From NCBI RefSeq assembly GCF_000717655.1, contig NZ_JNZY01000037.1, forward strand, positions 1 through 64,000: a stretch of 64,000 bases of DNA, in the 5' to 3' direction. A program made the position numbers and the translations under genes. This document shows, piece after piece, positions 9,113-17,263 of this stretch. Source of the stretch: Streptomyces katrae. GTDB lineage: Bacteria > Actinomycetota > Actinomycetes > Streptomycetales > Streptomycetaceae. Every line of letters starts with the position of its first letter. Position 1 is the first letter of the stretch. The notes below the pieces were generated by a model. The model was not told the origin of the DNA. It ran no database searches and worked only from the letters and a program-made list of their open reading frames with translations.

Positions 9113-9235
9113 TCAGATGATCGCCGTGCCCTCACCGTCGTTGCTGGCCCAGCCGTACCACATCGTGAGCTCGGAGAACTCGCCGATGGGCAGCATTTCG
9201 GGCGCCTCGTACTCGAGGACCTCGTGGTCGTTCAT
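9113..9235 (-). CDS. Lasso peptide precursor (A), 40 residues
   Basis: The ATG at 9235 has a good ribosome site (GGAAGGGGGTG, about 8 bases away). The leader MNDHEVLEYEAPEMLPIGEF carries the YxxPx(L/M) motif bound by B1 proteins. Thr24 sits at the usual -2 position, giving a 25-residue leader and the core WYGWASNDGEGTAII. Trp1 would be the amine donor and Asp8 the acceptor, giving an 8-residue ring and a 7-residue tail. With no cysteine it would be a class II lasso. Trp1, Tyr2 and Trp4 are possible prenylation sites for the enzyme encoded downstream. The cleavage site is inferred. Confidence 0.88.
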   Translation of the reverse strand: MNDHEVLEYEAPEMLPIGEFSELTMWYGWASNDGEGTAII

Positions 9236-9411
9236 TTGTGTCACCCCCTTCCGCTCGATTGATTTTCAACCTAACAAGCGGTGGCGGGGATTTGCGAGAA
9301 CGTTTTTTCGATGCCGTCGCCCGTGGTGGCCGGAAGCCGAGGCGCGAACGGAAACGGAATCTTGAAGTCCAATTGTCGAGTACATGGCAGATACACTGGT
9401 CCCCGGGTGGA
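9236..9411 (-). promoter_or_regulatory. Leader region upstream of lasso precursor
   Basis: The 176-base gap should contain the main promoter of the lasso operon. On the minus strand, CGCTTGTTAGGTTGAAAATCAATCG lies about 20-45 bases before the precursor ATG, an AT-rich patch unusual for this genome. I cannot fix -10/-35 boxes with confidence. Confidence 0.35.
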
Positions 9412-10461
9412 TCAGGCGTGCGTAGCGGCGCCCCGCGCACGCGGCAGCGGTGCGCCGCCCGGCGGACCGGAATGACCGAAAGAGGCCCTCTTGACCGTGA
9501 AGTGCACCTGAAGTACTCCCGTCCACACGAGCGCCGAGCCCAGCAGGTGGAGCATCACGACGAGCGAGGGCAGGGCCGTCAGTGACTGCACGAGCCCCAC
9601 GACGCCCTGGCCCAGGAGCACGGCGAGGAAGACGCCGGCCTTGCGGCGCGCGGCACCGAAGCCGTCCCGGGACAGCGCGGACAGCAGCACTCCGGCCAGG
9701 ACCAGGACCGCCACGGCCAGTACGCCGTGGACTACCGTCACGGCCGTCCAGTTGAAGGGCATGCGCGGAACGTCGGAGGAGTCACCCGCGTGCGGTCCGG
9801 AACCGGTGGCGAGCGTGCCCACGACGATCAGCACGGCCGTCACTGCGACCAGCGACGCCGACAGCGACCGGATCCGCGCGGCGGACCGCGGCGGGAGCGG
9901 GGCCGGTGCGCCGGGCCGGTCGCCCTCGCCGCCCTGGCTGCTGTCGTCACTTCCGCCACCCGCGCCATCCACAGCACCGTCGGCACCGGCGTACGCCGCG
10001 TGCCAGGTGTACACCGCGGCGGTGAGCAGCAGCGTGGCGGCGAGGAAGTGCGCGGCGACGATGTACGGGCTCAGCCGCATCCACACGGTCACTCCGCCGA
10101 CGACCGCGTTCAGCACGACGATCCAGAACTGCGCCCAGCCTCCGCGCAGTACCGCGGGCATCGGCTTTTCCTGGAGGCGTGCGGTAATGATGACCCAGCC
10201 CACCACCGCGCACAGCGCCCCGGTCAGGAGCCGGTTCCCGAATTCGATGGCGCCGTGCACTCCCATTTCCGCAGTGGGGGCCAGTGTCTCTCCCGTGCAC
10301 ATGGGCCAATCGGTGCAGCCGAGACCGGAGCCGGTGACGCGGACGATTCCACCGGTCACGATGATCGCGATACTTGCCACGACCGAGCCCAGTGCGGCCA
10401 GTCTGACGCTTCTCGCTCCGAGCGAGTACCTGCCGGCAAGCCATGAAAGGGGAGTTCGCAC
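9412..10461 (-). CDS. ctaA: CtaA/COX15-family heme A synthase-like membrane protein
   Basis: 349 residues with about eight membrane helices. Family signatures are TGSGLGCTDWPMC (the paired cysteines of CtaA), HGAIEFGNR, a mid-helix VAAHF, and GSGPHAGD in the second half, each with heme-ligand histidines. CtaA oxidises heme O to heme A for aa3-type cytochrome oxidase. The GTG start at 10461 follows GGAAGG. An acidic/Gly-rich loop of about 45 residues separates the two four-helix halves and is longer than I would expect. It lies directly upstream of the lasso precursor in the same direction. Whether it is the housekeeping copy or a cluster-linked paralogue is unknown. Confidence 0.8.
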   Translation of the reverse strand: MRTPLSWLAGRYSLGARSVRLAALGSVVASIAIIVTGGIVRVTGSGLGCTDWPMCTGETLAPTAEMGVHGAIEFGNRLLTGALCAVVGWVIITARLQEKPMPAVLRGGWAQFWIVVLNAVVGGVTVWMRLSPYIVAAHFLAATLLLTAAVYTWHAAYAGADGAVDGAGGGSDDSSQGGEGDRPGAPAPLPPRSAARIRSLSASLVAVTAVLIVVGTLATGSGPHAGDSSDVPRMPFNWTAVTVVHGVLAVAVLVLAGVLLSALSRDGFGAARRKAGVFLAVLLGQGVVGLVQSLTALPSLVVMLHLLGSALVWTGVLQVHFTVKRASFGHSGPPGGAPLPRARGAATHA

Positions 10462-10694
10462 GATCAGCCTTCCTTTATTCCGCTTTTACGTGCCGTGGCA
10501 CGGAACCCCCAGCCTACGCCGCGCTTTTACCCCGGCCTGACGGGGCGTCGCACCCGGAAGGGAGCGGGAAGAAGGGGCGGAATGGGCGCGCGATCCGGCG
10601 CGGGCGGGCGGGGTGAGGCGGCGGCTCCCCGGCGGGGGCCCCGGCCGACCACCGGGACACCCTCCCCCCACCGATACGAACGGGCTGCGCCTGG

Positions 10695-10955
10695 TCAGTC
10701 GGTCGCGGCGGGCGGTTGCGCCCGCCCACGGCAGTGGCAAGCGGAGCGCGCCGGGCCCTCCGCGGGCCGGGGACGCGCCGGCGTCTGCACGAGGGCTGCG
10801 GAGTGCAGCCCTTCCCACGCCCACGACCGGGACGCGTTGGGATCCACGGCCTCCAGCCCGTGGGCGGTCAGCCGGACACAGCTCCCGTCGGCGGCCGGCG
10901 GGGAGCCGACGTATGCCGCGTCCGGAGTGATCCAGAAAAGTCCGACCATCGCCAC
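10695..10955 (-). pseudogene. Truncated conserved Streptomyces protein (N-terminal part)
   Basis: The first 60 residues (MAMVGLFWITPDAAYVGSPP, then VRLTAHGLEAVDP) resemble a conserved cytoplasmic protein of Streptomyces that opens with an M-x-GLFWIT strand. After about residue 60 the sequence turns into Pro/Arg-rich, non-conserved text and stops at residue 86. The downstream bases to 10480 contain no recognisable continuation, so the 3' part seems lost or out of frame. Assignment is from remembered family resemblance. Confidence 0.45.
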
Positions 10956-11324
10956 AACCGACTCCCACTCTCGTCTTTTCGGATGCCGGGCCCCCTCTCC
11001 ACACCGGTATCAAAGACACGCCGAGTGCCGCGATGCGAACTGCTCCGGCGCCCTGAAGCGGGTGCCGGAGGAGGTACCCAGGGCGGCAGCCGCAGTACCT
11101 CGCGCCGGCGTGATCCCCGCGTCCGTCACCCGCGCGCGTCTCCTCCGTCGCGGCCCGGATCCCCGGCAGCGCCCATCCGGGGCGACGTCTCGGCGCCCCG
11201 GATGAGCGCTGCGCCCCTGGCTCTGGCCGGCTGTCAGTGCCAGGGGGGCAGTGGGGAAGCCAGTTCCCGTACGCGTCGGCTACGCATGTGTGCTGTAGCG
11301 GAGCCTGGGGGCTGGTGCCCTGGC
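10956..11324. other. Intergenic region without recognised gene
   Basis: About 370 bases. I see open frames on both strands but none with conserved motifs or a credible ribosome site. Confidence 0.4.
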
Positions 11325-11672
11325 TCAGGCGGTCTCGTACACCCAGCCGGAAGTCGCGCCGCCGCCGACACGGGCCCGCCACGCGATGGTGTTTCCGTCC
11401 CGGATGCCGGTCTCGTTGGCGTACACGTCGCGCCAGGTGCCGTTTCCGTTGTGGTTCCCGAACGTCTGCTGGGGACCGCCGTTGACCCTGACGTCCAGGT
11501 ACGCGGTGCGGCCGTCGGCCTCGGTGTCGCCGATGCCGAACATGTTCCGGGACGGGTCGAAGTACACGTACGCACCCTTGATGACGCGGGTGTCGGCGCT
11601 GGCCGAGGTCGCGGCGGTCACCACGGTGACCGCGGCTGTGGCGACGGCGAGCAGAGCGAGCTTCTTTCGCAT
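11325..11672 (-). CDS. Small secreted hypothetical protein
   Basis: 115 residues. A clear signal peptide (MRKKLALLAVATAAVTVV, cleaved near ASA-DT) leads a roughly 88-residue mature domain with DTRVIKGAYVYFDPSRNMFG and many Gly/Asn/Trp residues, suggestive of a small beta protein. No cysteines. Family unknown to me. The ATG at 11672 faces away from the HTH-propeller gene; the two share a 330-base region with palindromes. Confidence 0.72.
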   Translation of the reverse strand: MRKKLALLAVATAAVTVVTAATSASADTRVIKGAYVYFDPSRNMFGIGDTEADGRTAYLDVRVNGGPQQTFGNHNGNGTWRDVYANETGIRDGNTIAWRARVGGGATSGWVYETA

Positions 11673-11788
11673 GTGTTCGTCTCTTTCGGCAGAGTTCCGG
11701 TTGTTCCGGCGGATGGGTTCCGCCGGTGTTCCCAGATTTCGGCCGGCCCGATTGTCCGTCCACAGAAATCAGGGAAATCGCAGTTCGG

Positions 11789-11814
11789 CCGCGGACAATC
11801 GGGATTGTCCGCGG
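11789..11814. promoter_or_regulatory. Perfect 12-bp palindrome, candidate operator
   Basis: CCGCGGACAATC and its reverse complement are separated by two bases (GG). A partial copy (GATTGTCCG) occurs about 45 bases upstream near 11750. It lies between two divergent genes and could bind the HTH protein encoded from 12003. This is inference from position and symmetry. Confidence 0.5.
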
Positions 11815-11889
11815 ACAGGTCCGGATCCATCGCCGTCCGCGTCCCTCCTTTGCCGGATGAGCCGTGCGGAATCGAGCCATGGAACGTCA

Positions 11890-11904
11890 GGTTGTCCGAC
11901 AACC
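11890..11904. promoter_or_regulatory. 7-bp inverted repeat (GGTTGTC-C-GACAACC)
   Basis: A perfect short palindrome shares the TTGTCCG core with the site at 11789-11814. It lies about 100 bases before the HTH-propeller gene, so both may belong to one regulatory system. Confidence 0.45.
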
Positions 11905-12002
11905 AGTGGAAAGCCCGACGCCTCACCTGATCTGCTGGTACGTCGACCGGAACGGGGCGGGCGGAAACCCGGGCGCCCCGCGGACACGGAGGAGCCGCAC
12001 GG

Positions 12003-13925
12003 ATGGGCAGGGCGGGGCGTCTGCAAGGGGAACCGAAGGGGGAGACCGTCCAGGCGAATGCGCTGGCGGTGTTCCTGCGGGGCATGACGGAGGGCCGTAC
12101 GGTCCGGGAGCTGGCGAAGTCGTACGGGGCGGGAAAGACGAGTTGGAGCGACTACCGTTCGGGAGCGAAGATCATTCCTCTGGACCTCCTGAAACACGTG
12201 GTATTCGGCCGGGTCCGCGATGAGAGGGGCCGCGCCGAATTGTGGAGGCGTGCCCGGGAACTGCATGCCGCCGCGTGCGCGGCCGAGGACGGCAGGGCCC
12301 GATCGGAGGGCGGAAGGGAAACCGCTCCGGAGACATGGGAGACGCTTCGGCGCGCCCGGCGTCAGGCCGACACCGAACTGGCCCAGTCGGAAGAGGCGTT
12401 ACGCACCCTTCTGGGGCTGACGGCCAGGCTCCAGAAGGAACTCGACGACGCCATCGCCCGAGCCGAAGGCGGGCCGGCCGTCAGCGCCGAACCCGAGCCA
12501 CAGCAGGTGGAGCGGCGCGCAGACGCAACGCCCGCGGACCGCGCCGATCACCTGCCGGGGACGGAGCTCGTCCTGTGGGCGCCGCGTCCTCCCGCCCTGT
12601 ACCGCCTGGGGGACGCCGTGGCCCGGATCGGCGCCGAAGCAGAGGCCCGCAGGCGGCAGATCACCCTTCTGCGCGACGAGGTCCGGCACTTACGGGATCC
12701 GTATCCAGCACCGGTGAGCGGGAGCCTGGTACTCCGGGAATCGCGCGTACCGGCCGCCCGGGCACACCGGAAGCTGCCGGCCTTCCCGATGCGCTCCCGC
12801 ATCCTCCGAGGCGCCCGCGATCCGCGACGGCTGCGCCGGGTGCTGCTGCTCACCGCGCTCGCCCTGGTCCTCTCCGTACCTGCCACCTCCCTGGAGCAGG
12901 TCCGGCAATGGACGGCGCCCTCGGCGGCCGTGCCCGTGACCACCCTCCCTCGCGGCCCCCGGGAGTCCCCCGCGGGCTCCCCGCCCCCGGCCGACTCGCT
13001 GTCGCCGGGAAGCGTGCCGCCACGGAGTGCCCCCGCCGCGGGCGCCACCGCACCCCCACCGACCTCGTCCCCCTCCCCGGCGGCGGCGAGCGCCGGTGAC
13101 CCGGACGCGGCGCCGACCGCCCCCGGCGGACCCGTCGACGTACCGGCCGCGACCGGCAGCGGCGTCTACGCGATAGCGGAGGACGGTTCGGCTGTTCTCC
13201 AGTGGAGCGGCGACGGCAGCGAATGGGTGAGGATCGGCGGTCCGGCGGCCGAGCTCTACGCCGGCCCGGCCGGGGTCTTCGCCACCGATCCGGGGACCGG
13301 TGACCTGCGCGGCTACAGCGGCGTTCCCGGCCGCTGGCGCACCGTCAGCGGCCGCGCCGCCGGCTTTGCGATCAGTGGCTCGGAGTTGTACCGGCTGGCC
13401 GGGGACCACAGCGCCGTCCACCGGTGGGACCGGGCGCACGCCTCCTGGACCCGGGTCGGCGGTCCGGCGGGACGTCTCTACGGCGGGGGAGCGGGACTGT
13501 TCGCCACCGACCCCGTGGACGGCCGGATCTTCGCGTACGGGGGGAAGGGCGGAGCCTGGTCGTACGCGGGGGCCGCTGGCGCCGATTTCGTCGTGACGGA
13601 CCAGCATCTGTACGGGCTCAACCCTGAGCGGAGCGCGGTGTTCCGGTGGAGCGGTGAAGCGGGCGTGTGGAGCCCGGTCGGAGGTCCGGCGGCCGCCCTG
13701 TACGCCAGTCCGTCGGAACTGTACGCCGCCAACGGGGCCGACAGCGGCCTGTGGCGCTACCGCGCGGGCGTCTGGACGCGCGTCGGAGACGCCGGAACGG
13801 CGTTCGGCGCACGCGGGGAGCGCCTCTACCTCCTGGACAAGGACCGCTCGGCGGTCTGGGAGCGGAACGGTGCGGCCTGGCTACGGATCGGCGGCCCCCT
13901 ACGCGCACTGGTCGTGGCCGGATGA
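12003..13925 (+). CDS. Membrane protein joining cytoplasmic HTH to external tectonin-like beta-propeller
   Basis: 640 residues. Residues about 17-90 form the HTH-type domain common in Streptomyces (VFLRGMTEGRTVRELAKSYG, KTSWSDYRSGAKIIP). A charged helical or coiled-coil segment follows to about 250. A membrane helix lies near residues 280-296 (LLLTALALVLSVPATSL). A Pro/Ser/Thr-rich linker then leads to a propeller (386-640) of about 35-residue repeats such as DGSAVLQW...WVRIGGPAAELYAG, as in tectonins. The outside propeller may sense glycans or another envelope ligand and signal to the DNA-binding end. Start: ATG with GGAGGAG 8 bases upstream. Confidence 0.78.
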   Translation: MGRAGRLQGEPKGETVQANALAVFLRGMTEGRTVRELAKSYGAGKTSWSDYRSGAKIIPLDLLKHVVFGRVRDERGRAELWRRARELHAAACAAEDGRARSEGGRETAPETWETLRRARRQADTELAQSEEALRTLLGLTARLQKELDDAIARAEGGPAVSAEPEPQQVERRADATPADRADHLPGTELVLWAPRPPALYRLGDAVARIGAEAEARRRQITLLRDEVRHLRDPYPAPVSGSLVLRESRVPAARAHRKLPAFPMRSRILRGARDPRRLRRVLLLTALALVLSVPATSLEQVRQWTAPSAAVPVTTLPRGPRESPAGSPPPADSLSPGSVPPRSAPAAGATAPPPTSSPSPAAASAGDPDAAPTAPGGPVDVPAATGSGVYAIAEDGSAVLQWSGDGSEWVRIGGPAAELYAGPAGVFATDPGTGDLRGYSGVPGRWRTVSGRAAGFAISGSELYRLAGDHSAVHRWDRAHASWTRVGGPAGRLYGGGAGLFATDPVDGRIFAYGGKGGAWSYAGAAGADFVVTDQHLYGLNPERSAVFRWSGEAGVWSPVGGPAAALYASPSELYAANGADSGLWRYRAGVWTRVGDAGTAFGARGERLYLLDKDRSAVWERNGAAWLRIGGPLRALVVAG

Positions 13926-14110
13926 CGCGGGCTGATCCGGTCTTGCCGCTACGCAGACCCGTCAGGAGGAGCGGGACGGCCGGAACCCTATCGCCCGTGA
14001 CGCTCGTCAGGCATTCCGGGAACGAGCGCATCGAAGTCCCCCGCCCCGACATTCCCGAACCGAACCCGCCGAACGTCGACGACAAATCGAAGAGGAGGTG
14101 AGCTCGCAGC

Positions 14111-14482
14111 ATGACGGACAGCGAGAACTCCCTGAAGGCAGCAGAGATCGTCACGGAACGCTGGAAGGAGTTCCTCGGGTTCGGGGGCGACGTGATCGAC
14201 CCCTCCATGGTCCGCGCCGCGTACGCGGAGCCGCGGCTGCGGGCGCTCCTTCCCGGAGTCAGCCACGGCATCCTCTGCCTCAGCCGGTGCACCGGCTACC
14301 CCGCCTCGCAGGACGTGCCGCTCGTCTACCCGCTCGCGGCCGGCGGGTTCCAGGTCACGGGTCGCGCCGGGGAGGGCGTTCTCGGTGAGGTGGCGACCCT
14401 GGAGGAGGCCTTCGCGATGGTGGTGGCCAACCTGCCCGAAGGCTGCGGCCCCGCCATCCTCGGGACGAAGGACGACCTGTAA
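14111..14482 (+). CDS. DUF6193-like protein
   Basis: 123 residues. The segment VRAAYAEPRLRALLPGVSHG followed by LCLSRCTGYP resembles the C-terminal region of the larger protein encoded at 35776-36513 (VEAAHAEPRTRQLYVFSSHW, LGFSSCTGYP). Both end with a GVLGE.AT.EEA..M...LP block. I assign them to the DUF6193 type, often annotated with natural-product loci in Streptomyces but of unknown function. The ribosome site AGGAGGTG lies 10 bases before the ATG. This copy lacks the N-terminal half. Confidence 0.6.
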   Translation: MTDSENSLKAAEIVTERWKEFLGFGGDVIDPSMVRAAYAEPRLRALLPGVSHGILCLSRCTGYPASQDVPLVYPLAAGGFQVTGRAGEGVLGEVATLEEAFAMVVANLPEGCGPAILGTKDDL

Positions 14483-14618
14483 CCGCGGCCGCGGGCATCG
14501 CGGCACACGCGGGGCAGGCCGCCTTGGTCCGCGAGGCCGGACCGGAACGACCCGGCCGTGCCGCGGCCGCGCACCCTCCCACGTTCTGGGGTGATGCGCG
14601 CACGGCCGGCCGGTGGAC

Positions 14619-16253
14619 TCATCCCAGGGTGAAGAGGAAACTGACGGAGTTGTAGTAGTTGGGCAGCTGTACCAGCGCCGAACCCTGGCGCGGAGGATCG
14701 GACTTCGGCCAGTTCCGCGGGCCCAGCAGGTGGTCGGCGTAGTCGCTCTTCGGAACCGGTGGCACGAACCAGAGCCGGAAGGCGCCGGATCGTCCGACCG
14801 GCTCGGACCTCCAGAGCTGCGTCTCACGGCCGGTGCCGGAGCGGCAGGTGCGAAGGGTGACGTCGACGACGTTTCCGCCGGAGGTGGTTCCGTCGAGGCA
14901 GGTGCCGGTGCCCGTGTTCCGGAACTGGTACGTGCCCTGGCCCGTCGGCAGGCGCTGCCAGCCCTGGGACGCGTCGCCGGTGCACGGCTGGAGTTTCAAC
15001 GGTCCTTCGGAACCGCTGCCGACGAAGCCGACGCACAGCCCCGAGCCGGTGTTGACCAACGGCAGGCCGGTGGGGGAGGGGGCCGGCGAGGGCGAAGCGG
15101 AGGACGGCGTGGGAGTGTCGGGGGCGGATGGGGCGGCGACGGCCGACACGGCGGCGCCGATGGACACGATCGGTGGCGTCGAGTCCGTCGGGGACGGCAG
15201 CAGGTACGGGTTCGGCTCCGGGTTCGGGTTCGGGTTCGGGCTCGCGACGGTGGGCGTCGGGGCGGCCCGCTCGGGCCGGTCCTCGGCCGGCAGCAGGGCG
15301 AACGCGGTCACCGTCGTACCCGCGACGGCCGCCGCCGCGGTCCACTTCGCAGCGCCGAACCGCGCTGCGGCCACCTTGATCCCCGCCAGCTTGGCCGCTG
15401 CCAGGTGGTGGGCGCCGTGCACACCGGTGGACAGCGCGGAGGAGGCGGGATGCCACAGCAGGATTCCGGCCGGCAGCAGCGCGCCCAGCCGGCTGTTGAC
15501 CGCTCGTAGATCACGCTCGGCCCGGGCACAGGCGTCGCACGCCTGCAGGTGCCGTCCCAGGTCCCGGGTGACGCGCTTGCCCGGTCGGCGGAGCGCGGCG
15601 GCGAGCTGGCCGCCGTAGTGCCGGCACTCGTCGCTCGCGCTCTGGTCCAGGTGGGCGCGCAGGTACGCCTCGCGCAGGCCCTCCCGGGCGCGCGCCGCCA
15701 GGGAACCGACGCCCCCCGCCGAAATCCCGAGGCGCCGGGCGGTCTCGGCCGCGGGCTCGTGTTCGACGACCACGTGCCACAGCACGGCCTGCCAGCGCTC
15801 CGGCAGCGACCGGAACGCTCGCAGAACCAGCGAGCCCTCCTCCGCCAACAGGGCGGCGCCCTCGACGTCCTGGTCGTCGGACAGGCCGGCCGCCCATGTG
15901 TCGAAGTCGTCCGACAGCTGTGTGCGGGCACCGCGGCGTGCCCATTCGGTTGCCACCCGGCGCACACAGGTCATCAGGTACGGCCGCCAGGCATACTCGG
16001 GGCCGGCGCCCCAGGCGACCGCCCGATAGGTGCGGGCGAAGGCCTCGGCCGCGAGGTCACCGGCGGTGGCCAGGTCGCGGCAGCAGGTGCGGGCGTAGGC
16101 GAGTACGGCGTCGTGGTGACGGGCGAACACCTCGCCCATCACGTCGCTGAGATCGGCACCTGGCGCCGAGTCCCGCTCGCGGAGCAGCGCGCAGAGCTGT
16201 GCGTCGCTGAGGTCGTGGAGGTCCTGCCGGCGGGCAGTTCCCGATGTGCTCAA
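14619..16253 (-). CDS. ECF sigma factor fused to zinc-finger anti-sigma, membrane helix and ricin lectin
   Basis: About 544 residues from a TTG at 16253 (GGGAGCAAGG upstream). Region 2 lies near residues 40-110 (DLAAEAFARTYRAV). Region 4 is near 150-215 (RRLGISAGGVGSLAARAREGL). A ZAS-type H-x3-C-x2-C zinc motif (HLQACDAC) sits near residue 231, a membrane helix near 303, and a long Pro/Ser/Asn-Pro linker follows. The end is a ricin-type beta-trefoil (GSGLCVGF, CTGDASQGW, GTCLDGT). All parts of a surface-sensing sigma switch are in one chain. Actinobacterial ECF groups with such extensions are known (I recall ECF52/53). An external carbohydrate signal is inferred. Confidence 0.85.
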   Translation of the reverse strand: MSTSGTARRQDLHDLSDAQLCALLRERDSAPGADLSDVMGEVFARHHDAVLAYARTCCRDLATAGDLAAEAFARTYRAVAWGAGPEYAWRPYLMTCVRRVATEWARRGARTQLSDDFDTWAAGLSDDQDVEGAALLAEEGSLVLRAFRSLPERWQAVLWHVVVEHEPAAETARRLGISAGGVGSLAARAREGLREAYLRAHLDQSASDECRHYGGQLAAALRRPGKRVTRDLGRHLQACDACARAERDLRAVNSRLGALLPAGILLWHPASSALSTGVHGAHHLAAAKLAGIKVAAARFGAAKWTAAAAVAGTTVTAFALLPAEDRPERAAPTPTVASPNPNPNPEPNPYLLPSPTDSTPPIVSIGAAVSAVAAPSAPDTPTPSSASPSPAPSPTGLPLVNTGSGLCVGFVGSGSEGPLKLQPCTGDASQGWQRLPTGQGTYQFRNTGTGTCLDGTTSGGNVVDVTLRTCRSGTGRETQLWRSEPVGRSGAFRLWFVPPVPKSDYADHLLGPRNWPKSDPPRQGSALVQLPNYYNSVSFLFTLG

Positions 16254-16824
16254 CCTTGCTCCCGTTGGCTTGCTGATGGCCGGCACGGCGAATGCCAGGC
16301 AGGTGGGCAGTGGGGTGCGACGCTGCGCCCGGCCGGAATTCGCGCAAGTGTGCACGCTTTCAGGGCCTGTGGGCAACCAGACGCCTCGGCCCTGTCCGGC
16401 CTGACACAACTTCAGTAAATACCTGGCAAAGTCGCGGTATGGCGCCGCGGCCATGCGGTCTCCCACCTACCAACGACAGGCCAGGAGGCGCCAGTGCGGT
16501 ACCGCGAGACCCCGTCCATTCCGCTCGGCACAGCCACGCTGCCACGCACATGGTCGGCGCCCGTGACGGCTTCGGCGAACCCGCCAACGGGTCGTCACCC
16601 GCGGGGCACAGTCCCTTCTGACCGAGGCGATCGAGCAAGCCGCCGCAGGAGAGTTCGACGGAAACGAAAGCACTGCAGGGGCAAGCGCTCTGCCGTTCCT
16701 GCCTGACCGGGGTCCGCTTCGGTCGACTGGACGGCTACGGCGGAGTCCCGTGTCAGCGCTCCGGCTCGGCCGAGCCACGCCCTCGATGGCAGCTCGGCAC
16801 AGCCCCGGTCGGCAGCCGCGTTCC
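16254..16824. other. Intergenic region upstream of the sigma factor gene
   Basis: About 570 bases. It should contain the sigma factor promoter. The sigma frame stays open to 16466 without a good alternative start. I see no other gene. Confidence 0.4.
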
Positions 16825-17235
16825 TCACCCGGCGGGCACGGCCTCCGCGTCGCTGCGCAGCTCCCGCTCCTCCGCGTCGGCCAGCCAAAAGAAGACGGGC
16901 GGCATGCCGAGTTCGATGGCCGCAAGGACGATCTGGAACCACTGCGGCCAGCCGTGCACGGCGAGCGAAAGCACCCGACCCACGCCGCCCAGCAGGAAGA
17001 CGCCGGCCAGCCACCGTACCGCCGGAGCCGGGATCGGACGCTGCCGTGCCGCCCAGAGCCAGGCCAGCCCGTAGCCGACGAAAACGGCTCCCATGAACCG
17101 GCCCCAGCTGTCGACCGTCGCACCGGCGGAACCGGCGCCGGGGATCGCGGCGTTGCCGAGTGTCACGTGGAGCAGGCCGATCGCCACGCAGGCCCAGCCC
17201 ATCAGCTGGGTGAGTACGCGCAGAGCCCTGGACAT
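16825..17235 (-). CDS. DUF4345-type small membrane protein
   Basis: 136 residues with four predicted membrane helices (MGWACVAIGLLHVTLG, FMGAVFVGYGLAWLWAA, WLAGVFLLGGVGRVLS, IVLAAIELGMPPVFFWLA). The layout and H-x-x-L-G positions fit DUF4345 proteins, whose role is unknown. AGGGACC precedes the ATG at 17235. It is divergent from a TetR gene with a doubled operator between them, so it is the probable target of that repressor. Confidence 0.75.
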   Translation of the reverse strand: MSRALRVLTQLMGWACVAIGLLHVTLGNAAIPGAGSAGATVDSWGRFMGAVFVGYGLAWLWAARQRPIPAPAVRWLAGVFLLGGVGRVLSLAVHGWPQWFQIVLAAIELGMPPVFFWLADAEERELRSDAEAVPAG

Positions 17236-17263
17236 GGTCCCTCCAAGCCGTTTCGGCGGAGCG

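Noticed and set aside
9113..9235. Alternative core beginning at Met25 with a 9-residue ring
   Set aside because: It would put Leu rather than Thr at -2, against the strong lasso rule; Trp26-Asp33 fits both rules.
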